Shown piece by piece: positions 19,441-34,130 of a DNA stretch of 64,000 nt. Source of the DNA: Pseudomonas xionganensis. GTDB taxonomy: Bacteria > Pseudomonadota > Gammaproteobacteria > Pseudomonadales > Pseudomonadaceae. Below the pieces are notes generated by a model. That model had not been told where the DNA came from. It did no database searches and saw nothing but the letters and a program-made list of their open reading frames with translations. The DNA lies in contig NZ_WKJZ01000001.1 of the NCBI RefSeq assembly GCF_009763245.1, positions 1,417,542 through 1,481,541 of the forward strand, in the 5' to 3' direction. Within the stretch, counting starts at the first letter, position 1; the number at the start of each line of letters is the position of its first letter. The position numbers were made by a program, and so were the translations under genes.

Positions 19441-19818
19441 TTAGCCCAGCAGGGTTGCCCAACCTTCTACCACGTCGCCGCCCCACTTGGCTTTCCACTC
19501 TTTCAGGGTCTTGTGATTGCCGCCCTTGGTTTCAATCACTTCGCCGGTATTGGGGTTCTTGTACTGCTTAACTTTGCGAGCACGCTTGCTGCCGGCCGGT
19601 TTGGCGGCGGCGCGAGTGGCTTTGGCATTCTTGGCGTCCGGGTCAATCATGGCAATGATATCGCGCAGGGACTTCTGATATTCCGCCATCAGGGCGCGCA
19701 GTTTGCCTTCGAATTCCAGTTCTTTCTTCAGCTTGTCATCCTGCGAGAGATTTTTCAGGCGCTCTTGCAGTTCCTTGATGGCTTCTTCGGTGGCGCGGTA
19801 TTCGTTGATCAGCGACAT
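19441..19818 (-). CDS. mvaT: MvaT, H-NS-family xenogeneic silencer
   Basis: A 125-residue nucleoid protein that binds AT-rich DNA and silences acquired genes; MvaT/MvaU proteins are characteristic of pseudomonads. The N-terminal half (about 1-65) is a coiled-coil oligomerisation region (EEAIKELQERLKNL). A basic linker (SKRARKVKQYKNP) leads to the C-terminal DNA-binding domain with NTGEVIETKGGNHKTLKEWK, which carries the Arg/Gly/Asn elements that enter the AT-rich minor groove. Length and motifs are normal. It is a single-gene unit with its promoter in the 278-bp gap before purU. Confidence 0.97.
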   Translation of the reverse strand: MSLINEYRATEEAIKELQERLKNLSQDDKLKKELEFEGKLRALMAEYQKSLRDIIAMIDPDAKNAKATRAAAKPAGSKRARKVKQYKNPNTGEVIETKGGNHKTLKEWKAKWGGDVVEGWATLLG

Positions 19819-20096
19819 GGTGTTTACCTTGAATCAAGCGTGAATGTACGGATTAAGTGAGCTGATAATAGTCAGGCACTAATACTAAGTAAACCTGCGA
19901 TGAGAAGTTTTTGCCCGGAAGTATGTATAAGGTTGTCGGTCGATAAATATGTAAAGGCTGCACAGACACGCCAATGTTTAATTACATGGCCCGGATGCAT
20001 ATCTGGCCCATACCCGGGGAGTGCCCTAGACAGCTGCTGAAGTTTTCCCCCGCTATGGCTAGAATGCCCAGCTTTATATGAGCGTCGGGGTTTTGC
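19819..20096. promoter_or_regulatory. Divergent mvaT-purU intergenic region
   Basis: A 278-bp gap between divergent genes must hold both promoters. The mvaT-proximal 150 bp is clearly AT-richer than the surroundings, which would suit MvaT autoregulation. No specific -35/-10 pair is called. Confidence 0.5.
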
Positions 20097-20948
20097 ATGC
20101 GTACGTTTCGACTGGTTATTGCCTGCCCGGATCGGGTCGGTATCGTGGCCAAGGTCAGTAACTTTCTGGCCACCTACAACGGCTGGATTACCGAGGCGAG
20201 TCACCACTCGGATAATCAGAGTGGCTGGTTCTTTATGCGCCATGAAATCCGTGCCGACTCCCTGCCGTTTGATCTGGAAGGTTTTCGCCAAGCCTTCGCG
20301 CCCATCGCCCGGGAGTTTTCCATGGAGTGGCGGGTCACCGATTCTGCGGTGAAAAAACGCGTGGTGCTGATGGCCAGTCGCGAGTCCCACTGCCTGGCCG
20401 ACTTGCTGCACCGCTGGCACAGCGACGAACTGGATTGCGACATTCCCTGCGTCATCTCCAACCATGACGACCTGCGCAGCATGGTCGAGTGGCACGGCAT
20501 CCCCTATTTCCATGTGCCGGTAAACCCTCAGGACAAACAGGCTGCCTTCGATGAAGTGGCGCGCCTGGTACGTGAACATCGGGCCGATGCCATAGTGCTG
20601 GCGCGATATATGCAGATTCTCCCGGCACCACTCTGTGAGGAATATGCCCAGCGGGTGATCAATATCCATCACAGCTTCCTGCCGTCCTTCGTCGGCGCCA
20701 AGCCTTATCACCAGGCCTCCCTGCGCGGGGTCAAACTGATAGGCGCAACCTCGCACTATGTGACCCAGGAGCTGGATGCGGGGCCGATCATCGAACAGGA
20801 TGTAGTGCGTGTCAGTCACCGCGACAGTGTCGAGGAAATGGTGCGCCTGGGCAAAGACGTGGAAAAGATGGTGTTGTCCCGTGGATTACGCTATCACTTA
20901 GAAGACAGGGTACTGGTGCACGATAACAAGACGGTGGTGTTCGACTGA
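20097..20948 (+). CDS. purU: Formyltetrahydrofolate deformylase
   Basis: Hydrolyses 10-formyl-tetrahydrofolate to formate and tetrahydrofolate, balancing the one-carbon pool. The 283-residue protein has an N-terminal ACT regulatory domain (about 4-85: FRLVIACPDRVGIVAKVSNF) and a C-terminal formyltransferase-fold domain with the catalytic Asn-His-Asp set in NIHHSFLPSF and the later SHYVTQELDAGPII. In E. coli the ACT domain senses glycine and methionine; this is notable because a glycine-cleavage operon lies 6 kb away. The CBS gene follows 46 bp downstream. Confidence 0.96.
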   Translation: MRTFRLVIACPDRVGIVAKVSNFLATYNGWITEASHHSDNQSGWFFMRHEIRADSLPFDLEGFRQAFAPIAREFSMEWRVTDSAVKKRVVLMASRESHCLADLLHRWHSDELDCDIPCVISNHDDLRSMVEWHGIPYFHVPVNPQDKQAAFDEVARLVREHRADAIVLARYMQILPAPLCEEYAQRVINIHHSFLPSFVGAKPYHQASLRGVKLIGATSHYVTQELDAGPIIEQDVVRVSHRDSVEEMVRLGKDVEKMVLSRGLRYHLEDRVLVHDNKTVVFD

Positions 20949-20994
20949 TCTGCTTGCGTGCATCGATCTGGTGCAAGACTTAAGGAGTCTGCTG

Positions 20995-21420
20995 ATGCTC
21001 AAGTCGATCAAAGTGCGTGCTTACATGACCCGCAATCTGGTGACCTTCAAGCCGGAAATGAATCTGTTCACCGCCATCAACCGCTTGCTGGAACATCGCA
21101 TTTCCGGTGCGCCGGTGGTCGATGCCCAGGGTCATCTGGTCGGGCTGCTGTCGGAGGGCGACTGCCTGCGCGGGATTCTTTCCGGAGCCTACTACGAGTC
21201 CGCCGGGGGCGATGTCAGTGCCTATATGACCACCGAGGTGGAAGTGATTTCGCCTGAGGCCGATATCATCGAGGTGTCCGAGAAGTTCCTGCGTGGCCGC
21301 CGTCGCCGTCTGCCGGTGGTGGAGGATGGTCGTCTGGTCGGGCAGATCAGTCGCAGCGATGTGCTGCGTGCGGTCAAGGAGTTTGCCCAGCATGATGAAG
21401 GCCAGCTGGTACTGAGTTGA
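20995..21420 (+). CDS. CBS-pair domain protein
   Basis: A 141-residue protein made almost entirely of a tandem CBS module: the first repeat covers about residues 8-63 (MTRNLVTFKPEMNLFTAINRL) and the second about 78-133 (MTTEVEVISPEADIIEVSEK). Such stand-alone pairs bind adenine nucleotides and act as small sensors. The start at 20995 has TAAGGAG 7 bp upstream. It lies just after purU and ahead of a small hypothetical gene. Its partner is unknown. Confidence 0.9.
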   Translation: MLKSIKVRAYMTRNLVTFKPEMNLFTAINRLLEHRISGAPVVDAQGHLVGLLSEGDCLRGILSGAYYESAGGDVSAYMTTEVEVISPEADIIEVSEKFLRGRRRRLPVVEDGRLVGQISRSDVLRAVKEFAQHDEGQLVLS

Positions 21421-21432
21421 GCGCTGACTGCC

Positions 21433-21639
21433 ATGAGTGACCCACTGGCGCGTGGTGCAGCCAAGCCGACGCCCACGCTCGGAGAGGGCTGCACCCGCCG
21501 CTTCGACCCCGAGGCCATGGGGCCTGAGCATGGCACTGAGTTTGCCGATGCGGCGGCCCTGTGGAAACGTTTGCAGGCTGAGCAAGACGCAGCGATCGAA
21601 GCTGCATCGCCACCCATCGATAAAACCGAAGGTCAATAA
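21433..21639 (+). CDS. Small hypothetical protein
   Basis: A 68-residue charged protein with no membrane segment. It has Gly/Pro/Arg-rich first half and a short helix-like second half (ADAAALWKRLQAEQDAAIEAA). It starts 13 bp after the CBS gene and ends right before a strong terminator, which supports it as the last gene of that unit. I do not recognise a family. Confidence 0.55.
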   Translation: MSDPLARGAAKPTPTLGEGCTRRFDPEAMGPEHGTEFADAAALWKRLQAEQDAAIEAASPPIDKTEGQ

Positions 21640-21669
21640 GCAAAAGGGGCGCCGCGGCGCCCCTTTTGC
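21640..21669. terminator. Bidirectional terminator before the chemoreceptor gene
   Basis: A perfect 30-bp palindrome with arms GCAAAAGGGGCGCC / GGCGCCCCTTTTGC and a 2-base centre lies between the convergent small gene and chemoreceptor gene. It carries A/T runs on both arms. Confidence 0.88.
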
Positions 21670-21680
21670 TTGATCCGCGT

Positions 21681-23558
21681 TTAGATGCGGAAGCTGTCTA
21701 CCAGCTGCTTGAGGCGCATGGCCTGGGCCTCCAGGTCGGCGCAGGCGCGCAGGGTGGCGTTGAGGTTTTCCACACCTTCCTGGTTGAGGGTGTTGATCTC
21801 GGTGATATCCATGTTCAACGCCTCGATCACCGAGGTCTGCTCTTCGGTGGCAGTGGCCACCGACTGGTTCATGCCGTCGATTTCGCCGATGCGCTGAGTC
21901 ACACTGCTGAGCCGTTCGCCAGCCTGGTTGGCGATCACCACACTGTCTTCGCTGTAACGCTGGCTTTCGGTCATGGTGCTGACCGCTTCATTGGAGCCGA
22001 CCTGCAGCTCTTCGATCATCTTCTCGATTTCCTGAGCCGACTCCTGGGTGCGGTGAGCCAGGTTGCGCACCTCGTCGGCGACCACGGCGAAACCCCGGCC
22101 GGCTTCACCGGCGCGGGCGGCTTCGATGGCCGCGTTGAGGGCCAGCAGGTTGGTCTGCTGGGAAATGCTCTTGATCACCTCAAGGATCTGCCCGATGTTC
22201 ACCGTCTTGCTGTTCAGTACCTCGATATTGCTGCACGAGGCGCTGATCTTGCTGGACAGCTCGTTCATCGCGGCAATGGTCTTTTCCACCACCTGGCGGC
22301 CATCCTCGGCCTGCCCGCGGGCATCGGAAGCCTGGGTCGAGGCGTCGGCGGCGTTGCGGGCGATCTCCTGGGCGGCGGCGCCCAGCTGATTGATGGCGGC
22401 GGCCACGCTGTTGGTGCGGCTGGCCTGTTCGTCGGAGTTGAGCATGGAGGAGTTGGAGGCCCCCAGAACCAGCTTGGCCACTTCGTTGACCTGGCTGGTG
22501 GCTGAAGACACTTCGCGGATCGAGCCATGGATACGCTCGACGAAGCGGTTGAAGGCACTGGCCAGCTGGCCGAATTCGTCGTTGGACTGGATGGTCAGGC
22601 GCTTGGTCAGGTCCCCTTCACCCTGGGCAATATCTTCCATGGCCTTGCCCATCACCCGCAGCGGCTTCATCAGCACGGCGATCAGCATGCTCAGCAGCAG
22701 GACGATCAGTACCACCGCGATGATGATGGCGACCAGGGCCGAGGCACGGAAGTCGCTGAGCATTTTGTATGCCTTGGCCTTGTCCACCGACAGGCCCACA
22801 TGCCAGTTGACCGAGGGCAGGCCTTCGACTGGAGCAAAGGTGAAAATGCGTGTGTCGCCGGCGACGTCGACTTCACTGAACTCACTGCCGATACGCGGCG
22901 TGTTCTGCGGAAAGGCTTCGGCGAGGCTCTTCATCACCAGTTCGCGATCCGGGTGCACCAGGATCTTGCCGTCGGCGCTAACCAGAAAGGCATAGCCGAT
23001 GCCGCCGAAATCCAGGGAGTTGATGATCTCTACCAGGGTGTTGAGGCTCAGGTCGCCACCTACCACACCGGCGCTGCCGGCTGGGGTGGCAATGGTGATG
23101 ATCAGGTTACCGGTGGCCGCATCGACATAGGGCTCGGTCAGGGTCGTGCCGCCGGCGGCCACGGCATCCTTGTACCAGGGGCGTGTACGCGGGTCGTAGC
23201 CTTCCGGCATGTCGTCCGCCGGACGCATGGTGAAGCTGCCGTCGCTGCTGCCCAGGTAGCTGTAATCGAAAGTCGAGAGCAGGGCCTTCTGTTCCAGCAG
23301 CCCCACCACCTGATCGCTTTCCGGGTTGCGGGTGATGGATTGGGTCGCGCTTTCCACCAGCAGGATGCGCCCCGACAGCCAGTTCTGGATGTTGCTGGCG
23401 GTGACATCGCCCATTTCGTGCAGATAGCTTTCCAGATCGGCGCGAATGGCATTGCGCTGCAGGTAATCGTTGTACAGGGTGAACAGGGCAAAGGCGGCGA
23501 CCACCACCGCAGAAGCGGCGAGGAGGATCTTGTGGCTGAACTTCAGATTATTGAGCAT
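21681..23558 (-). CDS. Methyl-accepting chemotaxis protein with dCache domain (PctA-like)
   Basis: A 625-residue transmembrane chemoreceptor. It has a membrane segment at about 10-30, a periplasmic dCache domain (about 40-275), a second membrane segment near 283-305, a HAMP domain and a long methylation/signalling coiled coil with the hairpin tip [20 protein letters not shown]. The dCache domain has [12 protein letters not shown] followed by [18 protein letters not shown] and GVVGGDLSL, the arrangement associated with binding of amino-acid amino and carboxyl groups. This makes an amino-acid receptor like PctA/PctB/PctC the best guess. In P. aeruginosa the pct genes also lie near purU and mvaT (from memory). 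The last residues do not show a CheR-docking pentapeptide. Confidence 0.93.
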   Translation of the reverse strand: MLNNLKFSHKILLAASAVVVAAFALFTLYNDYLQRNAIRADLESYLHEMGDVTASNIQNWLSGRILLVESATQSITRNPESDQVVGLLEQKALLSTFDYSYLGSSDGSFTMRPADDMPEGYDPRTRPWYKDAVAAGGTTLTEPYVDAATGNLIITIATPAGSAGVVGGDLSLNTLVEIINSLDFGGIGYAFLVSADGKILVHPDRELVMKSLAEAFPQNTPRIGSEFSEVDVAGDTRIFTFAPVEGLPSVNWHVGLSVDKAKAYKMLSDFRASALVAIIIAVVLIVLLLSMLIAVLMKPLRVMGKAMEDIAQGEGDLTKRLTIQSNDEFGQLASAFNRFVERIHGSIREVSSATSQVNEVAKLVLGASNSSMLNSDEQASRTNSVAAAINQLGAAAQEIARNAADASTQASDARGQAEDGRQVVEKTIAAMNELSSKISASCSNIEVLNSKTVNIGQILEVIKSISQQTNLLALNAAIEAARAGEAGRGFAVVADEVRNLAHRTQESAQEIEKMIEELQVGSNEAVSTMTESQRYSEDSVVIANQAGERLSSVTQRIGEIDGMNQSVATATEEQTSVIEALNMDITEINTLNQEGVENLNATLRACADLEAQAMRLKQLVDSFRI

Positions 23559-23687
23559 GGCTTCTTGCGTCCGGTAAGGTCTGACCCCAGTCTTGTGCCA
23601 GGGTTGGCAGGCATGGCGCTCGGTGTGTCGAGCTTGATGAGTATGTCGGCATAATTGCAGTAAAGCTTTAACCAGAGGGAAGGCAAG

Positions 23688-25172
23688 ATGCTAGCAACGC
23701 AGCAGTTCATTCTTGGGGCCGATCCCCAGGGTTCAGCCGTGGCCCAGGCCCTGCGTCTGGGCAATCGCCATGGCCTGATCGCGGGGGCGACCGGCACTGG
23801 CAAGACGGTGACCCTGCAGCGCCTGATCGAGAGCTTCAGCGATGCCGGCGTGGCGGTATTCGCCGCCGACGTCAAGGGTGATCTGTGCGGCCTCGGTGCG
23901 GTCGGCACGCCCCAGGGCAAGGTGGCCGAGCGTATTGCCAGCATGCCCTGGCTGGCGCACCAGCCCCAGGCCTATCCACTGACGCTGTGGGATATCCATG
24001 GGCAGAGCGGCCATCCGCTGCGCACCACCCTGAGCGAGATGGGGCCGCTGTTGCTGGGGGCGCTAATGGAATTGACCGACAGCCAGCAGGCGGCGCTCTA
24101 TGCCGCATTCAAGGTGGCGGATCGTGAAGGCCTGTTGCTGCTCGATGTGAAGGATCTGAAAGCCCTGCTGGCCCACCTCAAGAGTCATCCCGAGGTGCTT
24201 GGCCAGGACAGCGCGCTGTTTACCAGCCAGTCGTCCCAGGCCTTGCTGCGCAAGCTGGCGGTGCTGGAGCAGCAAGGCATCGAGGCTTTCTTCGGCGAGC
24301 CGGCCTTGCAGCTGGAGGACTTGCTGCACCCGGCCGCCGACGGTCGTGGGCGTATCCATCTGCTCGACGCCACCCGCCTGGTGCATGAGGCGCCCAAGGT
24401 CTATGCCACCTTCCTGCTCTGGCTGCTGGCCGAGCTGTTCGAGCAGTTGCCCGAGCGCGGCGATGCCGACAAGCCGATCCTGGCGCTGTTCTTCGATGAG
24501 GCGCATTTGCTCTTCAATGACACGCCCAAGGCTCTGCAGGAACGACTGGAACAGGTCGTAAGGCTGATCCGCTCGAAAGGCGTGGGGGTGTATTTCGTCA
24601 CCCAGTCGCCCAGTGACCTGCCGGATGCGGTGCTGGCCCAGTTGGGGTTGCGTATCCAGCACGGCCTGCGCGCCTTTACCGCGCGCGAGCAGAAGGCCCT
24701 GCGCGCGGTCGCCGATGGCTTTCGGCCCAATCCGGCCATCGACAGCCTGGCCACCCTGACCGAGCTGGGCATTGGCGAGGCGCTGGTCGGAACCCTGGAG
24801 GACAAGGGCACGCCGGCCATGGTGCAGCGCGTGGCCATTGCCCCGCCGCAGTCGCGCATCGGCCCGCTGAGTGAGGCCGAGCGTGTCGCCTTGATTCAAC
24901 AATCGCCACTGCGCGGTCGCTATGACAAGGCCATCGATCGCGAATCAGCCTATGAGCTGCTCAATGCCCGGGCGGCACAGGCCGTTACCCAGCAGCAGGC
25001 ACAACAACCGCCAAGCAAGGGGGCAGGGGGCATGGCCAGCGCCGCAGGCGATATGCTTGGCGGCCTGGCTGGGCAGGTCATCAAGAGTGCCGTGCGCCAG
25101 GCTGCCAATCAGTTGGGGCGGCAGCTGGTGCGCGGCTTGCTCGGCTCGTTGCTGGGTGGCAAGGGGCGCTAA
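23688..25172 (+). CDS. HerA-like ATPase, DUF853 family (YjgR-like)
   Basis: A 494-residue P-loop ATPase of the HerA/FtsK class. Walker A is GATGTGKT at about residues 32-39, and Walker B is [12 protein letters not shown] near 264-275. The segment [19 protein letters not shown] is the conserved motif-III-like region, and an Arg finger candidate lies in SRIGPLS. The C-terminal 70 residues are Gly/Ala/Gln-rich ([15 protein letters not shown]). The cellular role of DUF853 proteins is not established; DNA translocation is inferred from the fold. It is divergent from the chemoreceptor gene. Confidence 0.92.
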   Translation: MLATQQFILGADPQGSAVAQALRLGNRHGLIAGATGTGKTVTLQRLIESFSDAGVAVFAADVKGDLCGLGAVGTPQGKVAERIASMPWLAHQPQAYPLTLWDIHGQSGHPLRTTLSEMGPLLLGALMELTDSQQAALYAAFKVADREGLLLLDVKDLKALLAHLKSHPEVLGQDSALFTSQSSQALLRKLAVLEQQGIEAFFGEPALQLEDLLHPAADGRGRIHLLDATRLVHEAPKVYATFLLWLLAELFEQLPERGDADKPILALFFDEAHLLFNDTPKALQERLEQVVRLIRSKGVGVYFVTQSPSDLPDAVLAQLGLRIQHGLRAFTAREQKALRAVADGFRPNPAIDSLATLTELGIGEALVGTLEDKGTPAMVQRVAIAPPQSRIGPLSEAERVALIQQSPLRGRYDKAIDRESAYELLNARAAQAVTQQQAQQPPSKGAGGMASAAGDMLGGLAGQVIKSAVRQAANQLGRQLVRGLLGSLLGGKGR

Positions 25173-25190
25173 TCCTGCGCCAGGCTGAGG

Positions 25191-25397
25191 TCAGTCCAGG
25201 CTGACCTTGCTCCCCAGGTCTTTGGCGATGCGCTCAAGTTCCTGGCTAAAGGCCTGGTCCAGCAGGTTGGCTTTCTTGCGCCATGGCTTGCGCTCGGGGT
25301 CCGGTTGAGCGGCGTAGGTGATCACTTCCCCGCCGTATACATCCTTGTAACGTTGCGCCTGGCGCTCGAGTTCGGCGCGCAGTTCATCTTTCGTCAC
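25191..25397 (-). CDS. Small conserved-looking hypothetical protein
   Basis: A 68-residue charged cytoplasmic protein with N-terminal helix KDELRAELERQAQRYKDVY and a Lys/Arg-rich middle. It starts with GTG at 25397, preceded by AAGGG at a good spacing. It ends 18 bp from the HerA-like gene (convergent). No function is recognised; the good ribosome site supports a real gene. Confidence 0.7.
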   Translation of the reverse strand: MTKDELRAELERQAQRYKDVYGGEVITYAAQPDPERKPWRKKANLLDQAFSQELERIAKDLGSKVSLD

Positions 25398-25575
25398 AGA
25401 GTTACCCTTGGGTCTTCAATGGTGGTCGGGTGACAACGCAAGGCACACCGTCGTTGGCCTCGCTGTTCCGGTCTATCCCGTGTGGCGCTGGGGCGCCTGT
25501 TCTTCTGGGCCGTGGTCGGCCGGAGGCAATACTAGAACGTTTGCGCCTGTGCTGTCTCGCTTTGCGGCGCCTGGG

Positions 25576-26336
25576 CTAGTGCTCGGCCGGTTTAAGGCCA
25601 TGGGTTTGCAGGATGGCGGCAATCCTGCCCTGTTCGGTCAGTTGCCGCAGGCCCTGGGCGAAGGCTGCAAATTGCGCTTGGCTGACCTTCTTGCGCGAGA
25701 AACCGATGCCATAGGAAATCTCCGCCAGATGCCCCGCACGGCGCACCCGATAGGAGGCGTTGTGGGTGGTCAGGTGGCGCGCCACGTCGCTGTTGAGCAC
25801 CACCAGGCCATCGCGACCGAAGCGCCCAGCGTTGAGCATCAGCATCAGGCGCTCATTGTTGGTGGTCATCTGGATCTGCACATCCTTCACTCCCTTGAGC
25901 AGTTCGCCGAGCACGAAGGAGGTGCCGGAGGGGCCATACACGCCAATCACCTTGCCGTGCATGCGCTGGGCTGGCGATAGTCGAATTCATTGCCGCGCAG
26001 GCTGTACACGTCATAGCGCGAGGTCACGATCATGGGGGTGATATGGAAAGCCTGCTGCCGGGCCGGTGAGTCGATAACGGTGAAAATGCCATCCACCAAG
26101 CCGTCTTCGGCCAGTTGCAATGAACGCCGCCACGGAAACACTGCAAAGCTGCAGTCGTAACTGAGGTGGGCGCAGACGGCCTGAGCCACTTCGGTGATGG
26201 CGCCGCCGACATGGGCACCGCGGGAGAAGGTAAAAGGCGGGAATTCTTCGGTGACAAAGTGCAGCGTCTCGGCCCGCGCATCAGGCAATGCCAGCGACAG
26301 GCACAGGGCCAGCCAGAGACTACGGATCAGCATCAC
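25576..26336 (-). pseudogene. Periplasmic solute-binding protein (family 3), frameshifted
   Basis: Two frames on the minus strand together make one family-3 extracellular solute-binding protein of about 250 residues. The first frame (from 26336) has a signal peptide (LWLALCLSLALPDARA) and the ligand-binding N-lobe (LHFVTEEFPPFTF, VFPWRRSLQLAEDGLVDG). It reads into a stop at 25947. The second frame resumes with KVIGVYGPSGTSFVLGELL and runs to 25576. The two meet near 25955-25975, at CGCCAGCCCAGCGC, where one base gained or lost would restore the frame. It is either a recent pseudogene or a sequencing error. No permease genes are adjacent, which is common for this class of stand-alone proteins in Pseudomonas. 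Confidence 0.85.
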
Positions 26337-26489
26337 TCATTCCCTAAGACTGCTATCGGCAAGAAGCTGGCCTAGATGTCAGCTTATGGCCAGTTGCCGC
26401 TATTAGTAACAGGACGATCAGTAATGCGCCAGCGGCATAAGTGCCACGGCACGGGTGCAATTGTCAGCTGTGATGGTCTTGGTGGCATT

Positions 26490-26518
26490 GCCGGAGCGCG
26501 CCTTGTACGCGCTCCGGC
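26490..26518. terminator. Hairpin downstream of gcvT
   Basis: An 11-bp perfect stem (GCCGGAGCGCG / CGCGCTCCGGC) with a 7-base loop lies 9 bp past the gcvT stop on the minus strand. It has no T-run but is well placed to end the glycine operon. Confidence 0.55.
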
Positions 26519-26526
26519 TGCGGGGC

Positions 26527-27651
26527 TTAGCCGCGGTAGTAACGCTGCGGCACAAAGGGGGTCTTGGCCACTTTCATGGCCACGCGCTTGCCGCGCACCA
26601 TGGCCCATACCGGGGTGTCGACTGCGACGAAGGCGCTCTGTACATAACCCATGGCCACCGGCGCGCCCAGGGTCGGGCCAAAGCCGCCGCTGCACACCGT
26701 GCCGATCACAGTGCCGTCGGCGTCGACGATTTCCGCACCCTCACGTACCGGCACGCGCTCCTGGGGCAGCAGGCCGACACGCTTGCTGGCAACGCCATCG
26801 CGTTGCTGTTCGAAGATGCGCCCGGCCCCGGGGAAGTTGCCGGCGCGCAGGCCGTCCAGGCGGCGGGCCTTGGAAATGGCCCAGAGCAGGCTGGCTTCGA
26901 TCGGTGTGGTGGCGGTGCTCATGTCATGGCCGTACAGGCACAGGCCGGCCTCCAGGCGCAGGGAATCGCGGGCACCCAGGCCAATGGCCTCGACTTCCGG
27001 CTCGGCCAGCAGGCTGCGGGCCAGGGTTTCGGCGTGCTCGGCCGGCACCGAGATCTCGAAGCCGTCCTCGCCGGTGTAGCCGGAGCGGCTGACGAAGCAG
27101 TCCACACCCAGCAGACGCACGGGGGCGAACTGCATAAAGGTCATCTTGGCGACTTCCGGGGCCAGGCGCGCCAGCACGTCGACGGCTTTCGGGCCTTGCA
27201 ACGCCAACAGTGCGCGGGCTTCGAACAGGCTTTCGATCTCGCACTGGCTGCCAATATGTTTTTGCAGGTGGGCCAGGTCCTGGTCCTTGCAGGCGGCGTT
27301 GACCACCAGGAACAGGGTGTCGTTGCCCAGGTTGGCCACCATCAGGTCATCGAGAATGCCGCCGTTGTCATCGGTGAACATGGCGTAGCGCTGCATGCCC
27401 ACCGGCAGGTCGATGATGTCCACCGGTACCAGGGTTTCCAGGGCGCGGGCGGCGTGTTCGCCACGCAGGACGATCTGGCCCATGTGCGAGACATCGAACA
27501 GGCCGGCGGCGTCGCGGGTGTGCAGATGCTCCTTCATCACGCCCAGGGGATACTGCACCGGCATGTCATAGCCGGCGAACGGCACCATACGGGCGCCCAG
27601 TTCGATATGCAGGGCATGCAGCGGGGTTTTTGCCAGGGTTTCAGTGGTCAT
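26527..27651 (-). CDS. gcvT: Glycine cleavage system T protein (aminomethyltransferase)
   Basis: A 374-residue T protein that moves the methylene group from the aminomethyl-lipoyl H protein to tetrahydrofolate, releasing ammonia. Typical motifs are GARMVPFAGYDMPVQY at the N-terminus, DVSHMGQI near residue 50, and SGYTGEDGFEISVP and GLGARDSLRLEAGLCLYG in the core, which includes the folate-contacting Asp. It is the last gene of the gcvH-gcvP-glyA-sdaA-gcvT unit and is separated from sdaA by a 57-bp palindromic repeat. Its position at the end, apart from gcvH and gcvP, matches the second gcv cluster of Pseudomonas as I remember it. Confidence 0.97.
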   Translation of the reverse strand: MTTETLAKTPLHALHIELGARMVPFAGYDMPVQYPLGVMKEHLHTRDAAGLFDVSHMGQIVLRGEHAARALETLVPVDIIDLPVGMQRYAMFTDDNGGILDDLMVANLGNDTLFLVVNAACKDQDLAHLQKHIGSQCEIESLFEARALLALQGPKAVDVLARLAPEVAKMTFMQFAPVRLLGVDCFVSRSGYTGEDGFEISVPAEHAETLARSLLAEPEVEAIGLGARDSLRLEAGLCLYGHDMSTATTPIEASLLWAISKARRLDGLRAGNFPGAGRIFEQQRDGVASKRVGLLPQERVPVREGAEIVDADGTVIGTVCSGGFGPTLGAPVAMGYVQSAFVAVDTPVWAMVRGKRVAMKVAKTPFVPQRYYRG

Positions 27652-27662
27652 TGCGGTTTCCT

Positions 27663-27719
27663 GTAGGGTGCGCCGTGCGCACCGGTTGAGAAGCGATGGT
27701 GCGCATGGCGCACCCTACA
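27663..27719. repeat. GTAGGGTGCGCC palindromic repeat (complete copy)
   Basis: A 57-bp inverted repeat: GTAGGGTGCGCC(G)TGCGCACC, a 14-base loop, then the reverse complement ending GGCGCACCCTAC. It fills nearly the whole sdaA-gcvT gap and can form a long hairpin in the operon mRNA. Confidence 0.85.
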
Positions 27720-27721
27720 AA

Positions 27722-29098
<1,377 letters not shown>

Positions 29099-29193
29099 GC
29101 TGTCTCCGGTGTCTGGTGCGGCCGCCCTTGTGGGGCAGCCTCTGTGCGGCACGGCGGATAGCCGTGCCGGTCTGGGCAATATGTGCAGCCGTT

Positions 29194-30447
<1,254 letters not shown>

Positions 30448-30532
30448 GGTGAGGCCCTCTTTATTGTTTTATAGGGATGCAACTGACCCGCCCCGGGTAG
30501 GGGTTAGTCGAAATTCTGGGGTGAAGCTGAAC

Positions 30533-30632
30533 CATTCCCTCTCCCCTTCGGGGAGAGGGGTAGGGAGAGGGGCTGCGTAGACAACCGCTTTACCCTCTCC
30601 CCCCGGCCCCTCTCTCAGGGGGAGAGGGGTGG
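30533..30632. repeat. CCCTCTCCCC inverted-repeat block between gcvP and glyA
   Basis: The first hairpin is CCCTCTCCCC-TTCG-GGGAGAGGGG. A second, larger one follows, from CCCTCTCCCC to GGGGGAGAGG, ending just before the gcvP stop. Both lie inside the operon and could pause or end transcription, or protect the upstream mRNA. Confidence 0.7.
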
Positions 30633-30636
30633 TTCT

Positions 30637-33489
<2,853 letters not shown>

Positions 33490-33498
33490 CACGATCTC

Positions 33499-33882
33499 TC
33501 AGGCGTCAGCATTGGCGTTGAGCAGGCGCTCGTAGGCGGCCTGGTCGAGCAGGTCGGCTACCGCGCTGGCATTGGCCGGCCGGAAACGGAAGAACCAGCC
33601 CTTGCCCAGGGGATCTTCGTTGACCAGCTCAGGGCTGGATTCTAGCTCGCCATTGACCTCGACCACCTCACCGTCCAGCGGCATGGCGATATTGCTGGCT
33701 GCTTTTACCGACTCCAGCACCGCCACTTCATCACCCTCGGCGTAGCCCTGCACTTCCGGCAGCTGGACGAACACCACGTCACCCAGGGCTTCCTGGGCAT
33801 AGGCGGTGATACCCACGGTCACCAGACCATCGGCATCCTGACGCAGCCATTCGTGCTCGACGGTAAAACGCAATTCGCTCAT
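33499..33882 (-). CDS. gcvH: Glycine cleavage system H protein
   Basis: A 127-residue lipoylated carrier that shuttles the aminomethyl group between the P, T and L proteins. The lipoyl-lysine is Lys60 in AVLESVKAASNIAMP. The N-terminal LRFTVEHEWLR and C-terminal PLGKGWFFRFRP are typical. It is the first gene of the operon, about 80 bp from the predicted sigma-54 start. A GGAGT sequence just upstream of the ATG serves as Shine-Dalgarno. Confidence 0.98.
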   Translation of the reverse strand: MSELRFTVEHEWLRQDADGLVTVGITAYAQEALGDVVFVQLPEVQGYAEGDEVAVLESVKAASNIAMPLDGEVVEVNGELESSPELVNEDPLGKGWFFRFRPANASAVADLLDQAAYERLLNANADA

Positions 33883-33971
33883 GTGTACTCCTCAAGGGGG
33901 ATGACTCGCCCTTTCTCTGCGGGGCGATGTGGGCGGGGCTCGCCGGGCGGCGAGTCGGTTGGGAAGACCTT

Positions 33972-33987
33972 AGCAAACTAGGTGCCA
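33972..33987 (-). promoter_or_regulatory. Sigma-54 promoter of the gcv operon
   Basis: On the minus strand the sequence TGGCACCTAGTTTGCT fits the -24/-12 consensus (TGGCACG-N4-TTGCW) at all but one position, with exact spacing. Transcription should start near 33961, giving a leader of about 80 nt before gcvH. In P. aeruginosa the orthologous operon is activated by the enhancer-binding protein GcsR with sigma-54 in response to glycine. No gcsR gene is visible in this window. Confidence 0.85.
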
Positions 33988-34050
33988 TTCTTATTTTTAT
34001 CAATAAAATCATACAGTTAAGCGATTTAGATGGTTGTATTCAGGTTTCTT

Positions 34051-34068
34051 TGTAATGAAATCGATACA
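34051..34068 (+). promoter_or_regulatory. Putative enhancer box A (TGTA-N10-TACA)
   Basis: TGTAATGAAATCGATACA, an 18-bp box with TGTA/TACA ends like those bound by TyrR-family activators. It lies about 65 bp upstream of the -24 element of the gcv promoter. Two close relatives lie at 34131 and 34150. Confidence 0.6.
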
Positions 34069-34130
34069 AATGGAGGGCCTGGGGTTCTGCCTCGCATGTG
34101 CGGGTCGCCACTGCTGCCTGCTCCAGGTTT

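Noticed and set aside
25947..25975. Programmed ribosomal frameshift in the binding-protein gene.
   Set aside because: No slippery heptamer or downstream pseudoknot was seen; mutation or sequencing error is simpler.
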